From contig WTCK01000232.1 of the NCBI GenBank assembly GCA_013138615.1, forward strand, positions 1 through 5,076: a stretch of 5,076 nt of DNA, written 5' to 3'. The stretch is from Candidatus Thorarchaeota archaeon (GTDB taxonomy: Archaea > Asgardarchaeota > Thorarchaeia > Thorarchaeales > Thorarchaeaceae). The notes below the pieces were generated by a model that worked only from the letters and a program-made list of their open reading frames with translations, was not told the DNA's origin and ran no database searches. Both the position numbers and the translations under genes were made by a program. Of this stretch, positions 1 through 4,168 are shown piece after piece (within the stretch, counting starts at the first letter, position 1; every line of letters begins with the position of its first letter).

Positions 1-776
1 TACGTCAATCCGTTGGCTAATGTGAATGCAAGCTCCTGAGCTGCGGTCGAACCAGCCTCCCGAATGTGATAGCCCGAGATGGAGATGGTGTTCCAGCGAG
101 GAATGTTTTTCGCGCAATAGCCCATGATGTCTGTGATGATCCTCATTGATGGCTCAGGACTGTAGATATAGGATTTTTGGGCCATGTACTCCTTTAGAAT
201 ATCGTTTTGACTAGTCCCTCCACTCTGAGCCGGAGTAACTCCTTGTTTCTGAGCGGCAATCATGTACATGGCGAGGAGTATCGAAGCAGGAGCGTTGATC
301 GTCATTGAAGTAGTGACCTTATCAAGAGGAAGTCCGTCAAGTAGTATCTCCATGTCCTTGACCGTGTCAATGGCAACACCAAGTTTTCCAACCTCACCGA
401 GCGCATATGGGTGGTCAGAGTCCCGCCCATAGATTGTTGGCAGATGGAAAGCTACACTCAATCCAGTTTGACCATGATCGAGCAAGAATTTGAAACGTTG
501 ATTCGTTTCCTCTGCGCTGCCCATCCCAGCAAACTGCCGCATTGTCCAAATACGACCCCGATACATCGAGGGCTGCACGCCGCGCGTGTATGGATACTGA
601 CTGGGAAATCCTAGGTCACGCATGTAGTCGAGGTCAGGAATATCTAGTGGAGTGTAAATCACCTTAATCGGCTTGCTTGAGGTTGTGACGAACTCGTCTC
701 GCCACTGTTTTTGGTTAGAGAGATTTTTTGATTCCCAACTCTTCTTCGCTTTCTTGATGGAATCCTGGTCACCCAC
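1..776 (-). CDS. B12-dependent acyl-CoA mutase large subunit, isobutyryl-CoA mutase-like (5' part, partial)
   Basis: First 258 codons of an adenosylcobalamin-dependent acyl-CoA mutase of the methylmalonyl-CoA mutase family; the rest lies beyond the left edge. The frame reads the family hallmarks in order: YTRGVQPSMYRGRIWTMRQ (63-81), GQTGLSVAF (102-110), DSDHP (119-123), QNDILKEYM (190-198) and WNTISISGYHIREAG (228-242). This is the substrate-binding TIM-barrel part. It aligns without gaps to Propionibacterium MCM with a constant offset of 7, so catalytic His244 is His237 and Gln197 is Gln190. Tyr89 is replaced by Phe82 and Arg207 by Gln200, the pair known from isobutyryl-CoA mutase, so the substrate is probably isobutyryl-/butyryl-CoA rather than methylmalonyl-CoA (inference). 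The Asp of the usual AFDLPT motif is His111. The start is GTG at 776: AGGAGGA (784-790) sits 7 nt upstream, and a stop lies in frame at 822-824. Whether a B12-binding domain follows or is a separate subunit cannot be seen. The family call is very secure; the specificity is likely but unproven. Confidence 0.95.
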   Translation of the reverse strand, partial: MGDQDSIKKAKKSWESKNLSNQKQWRDEFVTTSSKPIKVIYTPLDIPDLDYMRDLGFPSQYPYTRGVQPSMYRGRIWTMRQFAGMGSAEETNQRFKFLLDHGQTGLSVAFHLPTIYGRDSDHPYALGEVGKLGVAIDTVKDMEILLDGLPLDKVTTSMTINAPASILLAMYMIAAQKQGVTPAQSGGTSQNDILKEYMAQKSYIYSPEPSMRIITDIMGYCAKNIPRWNTISISGYHIREAGSTAAQELAFTLANGLT

Positions 777-783
777 TAGGCTA

Positions 784-790
784 TCCTCCT
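784..790 (-). promoter_or_regulatory. Shine-Dalgarno site of the mutase gene
   Basis: AGGAGGA on the minus strand, 7 nt before the GTG codon at 776. It is the strongest ribosome binding site in the window and fixes an otherwise uncertain GTG start, since no ATG lies between the upstream in-frame stop and the conserved region. Confidence 0.8.
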
Positions 791-809
791 CAACAAACGA
801 CCAGCTCTT

Positions 810-833
810 TCGAACACAATATTAAATGTTCGA
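810..833. promoter_or_regulatory. 24-bp inverted repeat over the mutase TATA box (candidate operator)
   Basis: TCGAACA (810-816) and TGTTCGA (827-833) are perfect reverse complements separated by 10 bp. The spacer contains the TATA-like box of the mutase promoter, so a protein bound to both half-sites would block TBP access. Half-site centres are 17 bp apart, under two helical turns. Half-sites and position are seen directly; the operator role is inferred. No second copy was noticed in the window. Confidence 0.5.
819..826 (-). promoter_or_regulatory. Archaeal TATA box of the mutase gene
   Basis: TTTAATAT on the minus strand, close to the archaeal TTTAWATA consensus. Transcription would begin near 796, giving a leader of about 20 nt that contains the AGGAGGA site and ends at the GTG start. 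This indicates that the mutase can be transcribed separately from the adenosyltransferase gene upstream. Confidence 0.55.
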
Positions 834-841
834 TTCTGTAA

Positions 842-865
842 GGGATGCAGGCAGCTGCAATGCCC
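842..865 (-). other. Imperfect hairpin downstream of the adenosyltransferase gene
   Basis: Within the 97-bp gap between cobO and the mutase, GGGATGCAG (842-850) pairs with CTGCAATGCCC (855-865) around a GCAG loop, with two single-base bulges. It begins 8 nt after the cobO stop codon in the direction of transcription. It could mark the 3' end of the upstream transcript or protect it, but no T-run follows, so it is not a typical terminator. Confidence 0.3.
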
Positions 866-873
866 TTCTTGAA

Positions 874-1455
874 CTAGAATTCGAAACCTCTCCGGGCTAG
901 AATCTTCTCCGTTTCAAAGTAGTGTTTGATCTCGTTCATCTCGGTGACCAAATCTGCAGCTTCAATAATCTCTTTACTGGCATAGCGACCGGTCATTACA
1001 ATCTCGACATCAACGGGTTTCATTTTAATCAAGTCTAACTGGTCACCCAAAGAAATCAATTTCCACTCCACTGCCACATTGATTTCATCGAGAATCAAGA
1101 CATCACACTTGTGTTCCGCAAGCGCGTCCTGCGCCATCTTCAAGCCATTCTGAGCCATCTCGATATCTATGGGGTCAGGGTTGTCCTTATCGACAAAGCT
1201 TTCTCGTCCGACAGGGATAATTATGAAATTCGGAATCTGCTCGATTGTTTTGAACTCCCCGTAATTTGCCTCGTTTGTTCCGCTTCTTTCAGCAACCTTT
1301 GCTTTCATGAAACTGATCATGAGCACTTCAAGTCCGTGCCCCGCTGCTCTCATACCAAGGCCTAGCGCGCAAGTCGTCTTGCCCTTACCATTGCCGGTGT
1401 ATACCTGAACCTTGCCGCCTGTATCTGGTTTCACCATGACAATCCCTCGATTCAT
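874..1455 (-). CDS. cobO: Cob(I)alamin (corrinoid) adenosyltransferase, CobO/CobA/BtuR family
   Basis: Transfers the 5'-deoxyadenosyl group of ATP to cob(I)alamin or a cobinamide precursor, yielding adenosylcobalamin in the cytoplasm. The 193-residue product is full length for this P-loop family. It shows VQVYTGNGKGKTT (17-28 region; P-loop 21-28), a Walker B-like CDVLILDEINVA (117-128), MTGRYAS (154-160), DLVTEMNEIKH (168-178) and the typical C-terminus ARRGFEF, all as expected for CobO/BtuR rather than PduO or EutT. The ATG at 1455 overlaps the flavoprotein stop as ATGA, suggesting translational coupling. A second in-frame ATG at 1437 has GAGGG (1444-1448) 6 nt upstream and would give a 187-residue protein starting just before the P-loop; it may be the main start. 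The neighbouring gene encodes an AdoCbl-dependent mutase, so this enzyme probably supplies its cofactor (inference from context). Confidence 0.95.
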   Translation of the reverse strand: MNRGIVMVKPDTGGKVQVYTGNGKGKTTCALGLGMRAAGHGLEVLMISFMKAKVAERSGTNEANYGEFKTIEQIPNFIIIPVGRESFVDKDNPDPIDIEMAQNGLKMAQDALAEHKCDVLILDEINVAVEWKLISLGDQLDLIKMKPVDVEIVMTGRYASKEIIEAADLVTEMNEIKHYFETEKILARRGFEF

Positions 1456-2078
1456 TTCAATTTCTTGACAAGCTCAGCCATTCGACGACCAAGCTGCTGG
1501 CTACCCTCAACTGCTAGCTGGTCCTTCTTCGCAGACCTCCATTCACCCTCATCCGTCTGCATACTTCCTGACCCGAAGGTTCCATCTCTTACCGGACTCC
1601 CGACAGCTCCAATGACAATCATTCCCTGTCCTAGAGCGTATCTATTGAGGTAATCAATCACATGTTCCTGTCCACCATAGCGAAGACCGGCATAGGTGAT
1701 AGCGCCGAAGAGCTTGTCTTTCAGCTGATGATTCAACATCTTCATCGGCCTCGAGCGGTCTATGAAATCCTTCAGCACGCCGGGGACAGTGGTGAAGTAT
1801 GACGGAGCAGCGATTATGATTCCATCAGCCTTGAGCAGCATCTCCTCAATCTTGGGCATGTCATCATGTTCGCTCTCAGGGCAGGGCTTCTTTCTCACAC
1901 ACGTGTCGCATCCAGTACAGTGTCGTATCTCGAAGTCACTTATGTTAAGCAGAACAGTTGTTGGGCGCTTGGTCTTGCCCTCTGAAAGAATATCTGAAGC
2001 TGCTTCGAGAGCCTTCTCGAGCAGGTATCGAGTGTTGGAACGCTCCTTCTTGGGTGAACCGCAAATGCCGACAATCAT
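1452..2078 (-). CDS. Iron-sulfur flavoprotein (flavodoxin-like, NADPH-dependent FMN reductase / Isf family)
   Basis: A 208-residue flavodoxin-fold electron carrier. The N-terminus MIVGICGSPKKERSNT (1-16) is the FMN phosphate-binding loop of the NADPH-dependent FMN reductase superfamily. AAPSYFTTVPGVLKDFIDRS (about 90-109) and YAGLRYGGQE are the flavin-ring-contacting segments usual in this group. Between strand 2 and the third helix there is a compact cysteine cluster, C54-X2-C57-X2-C60-X5-C66, matching the 4Fe-4S motif of the archaeal iron-sulfur flavoprotein Isf. Members pass single electrons from ferredoxin-like donors to FMN and onward; the physiological acceptor varies. Here the stop codon overlaps the adenosyltransferase start by 4 nt. 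Reduction of cob(II)alamin to cob(I)alamin for adenosylation is therefore an attractive role, but it is inferred from context only. The start is ATG 2078, with TGAGGT (2089-2094) 10 nt upstream and an in-frame TAA just before it (2082-2084). Confidence 0.9.
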   Translation of the reverse strand: MIVGICGSPKKERSNTRYLLEKALEAASDILSEGKTKRPTTVLLNISDFEIRHCTGCDTCVRKKPCPESEHDDMPKIEEMLLKADGIIIAAPSYFTTVPGVLKDFIDRSRPMKMLNHQLKDKLFGAITYAGLRYGGQEHVIDYLNRYALGQGMIVIGAVGSPVRDGTFGSGSMQTDEGEWRSAKKDQLAVEGSQQLGRRMAELVKKLK

Positions 2079-2177
2079 TGCTTAACAAACCTCAAGCCCA
2101 TTGACAAAATCTACCGGTGCCTCGTAGTACTTCTTTGTTTCGTACAGTGATGTGAAACGTCCTATCTGCTAGAACGC

Positions 2178-2846
2178 TCATCTCTGTTCGCGTTTTGCCT
2201 TTTCCTTGTACTTGATCGCCATTCGACGACATTTCTGAGCATCCTCGGACCATCCAAGATTTGAGTACACTTTCACCAAGAGCTCGTTCGCGGCGGCAAT
2301 ACCCGCAAAGTTATCGATGGATTTTAATCGATTCTCAGCGTCAAGAAGCACAAAGAGCGCTTGGTCATGGAGGCTCTTAGCATTCAATAGGTGCCCCCTT
2401 GTTATCAACGTCCACCCAACAACTTGGATTAGATCCTCATCTTCACTATTCATGTGAGTCGTGAGTATCCCGCGAAAATGTTCCTCCGCCTCTGCGATCT
2501 TTCCTTGATTCATGAGCCGAGCACCTAACGTCAATTGACATCTAGCAATTTGAACAGCATCTTCGGAACTCTGCGCTATGCTCAATGCCTCTTGAGCCCG
2601 ACTCACGGCGTTTGCAGTATCGCCCTTAGAGAATAGTGAGTCGTCGATGCGCATCAAACAGTAAGCGAGAACGCGGTCCCGGTTCTTCTTTTCCGCATCT
2701 GATAGATTGGTCAGTGACACTAGTTTAATCCGTGATTTGTGATAGACGGCCAATGCCTTATCGTTGTCATTATCTCGAACACTCTGCCAGAGTGCCTGCT
2801 CAATTTCATTCTCAGCACTCGCAATGATTTCAGTGGGCATATCCAT
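2178..2846 (-). CDS. TPR-like helical repeat protein
   Basis: A soluble, all-helical protein of about 222 residues with no signal peptide or membrane segment. It shows repeated helix pairs with the tetratricopeptide pattern of small residues at turn positions. Approximate units (numbered from the TTG at 2852) are 60-93 (ending GDTANAVSRAQEALSIAQ), 102-131 (ARLMNQGKIAEAEEHFRGIL), 144-176 and 185-215 (VYSNLGWSEDAQKCRRMAIKY). The C-terminus is strongly basic (KYKEKAKREQR). TPR proteins are scaffolds for protein-protein contacts; no partner is identifiable here. It follows the longin/roadblock-like gene after about 50 bp and probably shares its transcript, so the two products may act together. 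The start is uncertain: TTG 2852, ATG 2846 and ATG 2840 are all in frame. GGATGAG (2856-2862) lies 9 nt before ATG 2846, which I prefer. Confidence 0.75.
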   Translation of the reverse strand: MDMPTEIIASAENEIEQALWQSVRDNDNDKALAVYHKSRIKLVSLTNLSDAEKKNRDRVLAYCLMRIDDSLFSKGDTANAVSRAQEALSIAQSSEDAVQIARCQLTLGARLMNQGKIAEAEEHFRGILTTHMNSEDEDLIQVVGWTLITRGHLLNAKSLHDQALFVLLDAENRLKSIDNFAGIAAANELLVKVYSNLGWSEDAQKCRRMAIKYKEKAKREQR

Positions 2847-2897
2847 CAGCAATCACTCATCCGTAAAAGGTCAGTCATCATTTAGCGATTGTGTAAT

Positions 2898-3635
2898 CTA
2901 GTTCATTGCTTCATGGAGTGCTTGTGCAATCTCGCTCACTGCTTTTGTGGCTGCCATTCGGCTTTCATCACGGTATGCGGCTACAGCAATTGATAGGGAG
3001 CTGACCCTGAGCATCTGCACACTATGACCTTGAATCTCAAGCGCATGCGGCATTAGCTCCACACCGGAATCTATTCCTGCGACTGATATCTCATCTTGGA
3101 TGCGTTGAATGTGACTATCTGGGATGTCGCCCGAGAGCAAGGTTCCCCCCGCATCAAAGACTCCGGCGTAGGCAACAGCGTAATTCTCAAGTATAGTGTT
3201 AACTAGGCTCTCAATCTTGGATAGAATATCACTTCCAAGATCTAGATTGAGCCGCATATATTGTTCTACAAGCGTATCGACACCCTCGATATCGCCCATG
3301 TCGCCACTCCAAGATGCTATTATGTGCCCGTATGATTTGGCAAAAGCCTTACCAAGAGAGAACATTCGCTTCCGAAGGGGTGGGATGTCCTCATCTGGAG
3401 TCGTTGACACCACGACTGCAAACATTTCAAAGAACACGTACACCCAAACCAAATCATCCTGCTCTAGCGTGTAGGCACGATCATGTGCGGTGCTTTCTCT
3501 GGAGCCAAAAAGCGTGACACATGCTCTGATGTGAGGGGGCATCGATGTGATGTGTTCCGAAACATCGTCCTCAAATGACATACCGTAGAGATGCTCGCCT
3601 ACGTCTCGTCGTAACAAAAAGACTCGCAGTATCAC
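2898..3635 (-). CDS. Longin-like / roadblock-LC7-like two-domain protein (Asgard type)
   Basis: A cytoplasmic protein of 245 residues with two apparent small-GTPase-associated folds; the call rests on pattern and predicted secondary structure, not on catalytic motifs. Residues 1-105 look longin-like: strands ILRVFLLRR and EHLYGMSF, a helix at about 24-45, strands DLVWVYVFFEMFAVVVS (61-77), then helix PLRKRMFSLGKAFAKSYG (86-103). Residues 135-245 follow the roadblock/LC7 order: helix DILSKIESLVNTILENY, strand pair AYAGVFDAGGTLLSG (155-169), helix 172-184, three strands to AVAAY (217-221), and C-terminal helix 226-244. Such proteins are scaffolds or regulators of Ras-like GTPases in eukaryotes and are abundant in Asgard archaea. 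The start is GTG 3635, because a stop lies in frame at 3654-3656 and a later start would remove the first strand. No strong ribosome site or TATA box was found upstream. It appears to be the first gene of the minus-strand cluster. Confidence 0.65.
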   Translation of the reverse strand: MILRVFLLRRDVGEHLYGMSFEDDVSEHITSMPPHIRACVTLFGSRESTAHDRAYTLEQDDLVWVYVFFEMFAVVVSTTPDEDIPPLRKRMFSLGKAFAKSYGHIIASWSGDMGDIEGVDTLVEQYMRLNLDLGSDILSKIESLVNTILENYAVAYAGVFDAGGTLLSGDIPDSHIQRIQDEISVAGIDSGVELMPHALEIQGHSVQMLRVSSLSIAVAAYRDESRMAATKAVSEIAQALHEAMN

Positions 3636-3757
3636 TAGATTCCCGTCATGGGCTCAGCTGTCGTATCAGTCAAAAGGATTACTGAGTCGTACGCCCTAGG
3701 TTCGGACATTCACTGCTTTTTTATGTCAAGATGTGTGCTAAGAGTCGGTTGCGACTA
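3636..3757. promoter_or_regulatory. Divergent intergenic region with the winged-helix gene promoter
   Basis: This spacer separates the minus-strand cluster from the plus-strand genes. On the plus strand a T-rich TATA-like box, TTTTTTAT (3717-3724), would place transcription start near 3747, about 11 nt before ATG 3758. Two weak dyads are present: TCAGT-N10-ACTGA (3666-3685) and AGTCG-GTTG-CGACT (3743-3756). The second ends one base before the ATG and could be an autoregulatory site. No convincing TATA box was seen for the leftward longin/roadblock gene. Confidence 0.4.
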
Positions 3758-4063
3758 ATGGCCAAAAAGAAGAAAGAGCATCTGAAACGAACGAGATATG
3801 ACATCTATGCAGAGCTCATCCGTGTGATCTATATCTACGGCCACTGTCCACTGACTCGCGCAGCCAGGTCCACAAACATGCCAGTAGACCGAGCAAAGAT
3901 CAGCATTACAGAGCTAATGGATAGAGGCCTTCTCGAAGATGAGGATGATGACGGTAGGACGGTCTACAAGGTCACAGTCCGAGGACATCAGTATCTAGAA
4001 TTGTACAAGAGGATGGCAGGGCTTGTAGGAATACCCATTCCGGACCCAATCATAGGCATGTAG
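3758..4063 (+). CDS. Small winged helix-turn-helix DNA-binding protein
   Basis: A 101-residue archaeal winged-helix protein, probably a transcription regulator. After a basic N-terminus (MAKKKKEHLKRT) come helix 1 (RYDIYAELIRVIYIYG), helix 2 (PLTRAARSTN), recognition helix 3 (VDRAKISITELMDRGLL), an acidic wing loop (EDEDDDGR) with strand TVYKVTVRG, and a C-terminal helix HQYLELYKRMAG likely used for dimerisation. This resembles the HTH_45-type archaeal regulators in length and layout. An upstream ATG at 3731 would add nine residues (110 total). I prefer 3758 because the TATA-like box at 3717-3724 would start transcription downstream of 3731 and because a Met-Ala-Lys-rich start is usual. The gene is followed at once by a perfect palindrome and the bactofilin-like gene's promoter, so that gene is a candidate target (inference). 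The ligand and targets are unknown. Confidence 0.8.
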   Translation: MAKKKKEHLKRTRYDIYAELIRVIYIYGHCPLTRAARSTNMPVDRAKISITELMDRGLLEDEDDDGRTVYKVTVRGHQYLELYKRMAGLVGIPIPDPIIGM

Positions 4064-4078
4064 GGTGTTCTGGAGATA

Positions 4079-4093
4079 GTCACATCTTGTGAC
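4079..4093. promoter_or_regulatory. 15-bp perfect palindrome upstream of the bactofilin-like gene (candidate operator)
   Basis: GTCACA-TCT-TGTGAC, a perfect inverted repeat with 6-bp arms and a 3-bp spacer. It starts 16 nt after the winged-helix stop codon and ends 18 bp before the downstream TATA box. No T-run follows, which speaks against a terminator. A dimeric winged-helix protein bound here would touch the region just upstream of TBP/TFB and could activate or repress. The repeat is seen directly; the regulatory role is inferred. Confidence 0.45.
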
Positions 4094-4111
4094 CCTCTAT
4101 TGTGGTTCCGC

Positions 4112-4119
4112 TTTATATA
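4112..4119 (+). promoter_or_regulatory. Archaeal TATA box of the bactofilin-like gene
   Basis: TTTATATA, an exact match to the archaeal consensus. Transcription should begin near 4142, giving a leader of about 27 nt before ATG 4169. This is the clearest promoter element in the window. Confidence 0.75.
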
Positions 4120-4168
4120 CCAAAAATCCAGTGCTATACATAGGAATGAAGCCAAGGACGAATAAAGA

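Noticed and set aside
411..614. A 67-codon plus-strand open frame inside the mutase gene
   Set aside because: The minus strand here encodes highly conserved mutase sequence, so this frame is antisense noise.
842..865. Intrinsic terminator after cobO
   Set aside because: The hairpin has bulges and no following T-run, so it was listed only as an imperfect hairpin.
777..873. A cobalamin riboswitch upstream of the mutase
   Set aside because: The gap is only 97 bp, the predicted leader is about 20 nt, and no B12-box-like sequence was seen.
1762..2085. A 107-codon plus-strand open frame opposite the flavoprotein gene
   Set aside because: The minus strand encodes a clear FMN-binding loop and iron-sulfur motif; the plus frame has no domain signal.
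3666..3685. TCAGT-N10-ACTGA dyad in the divergent spacer as an operator
   Set aside because: Five-base arms are short enough to arise by chance, and no TATA box is placed to be controlled by it.
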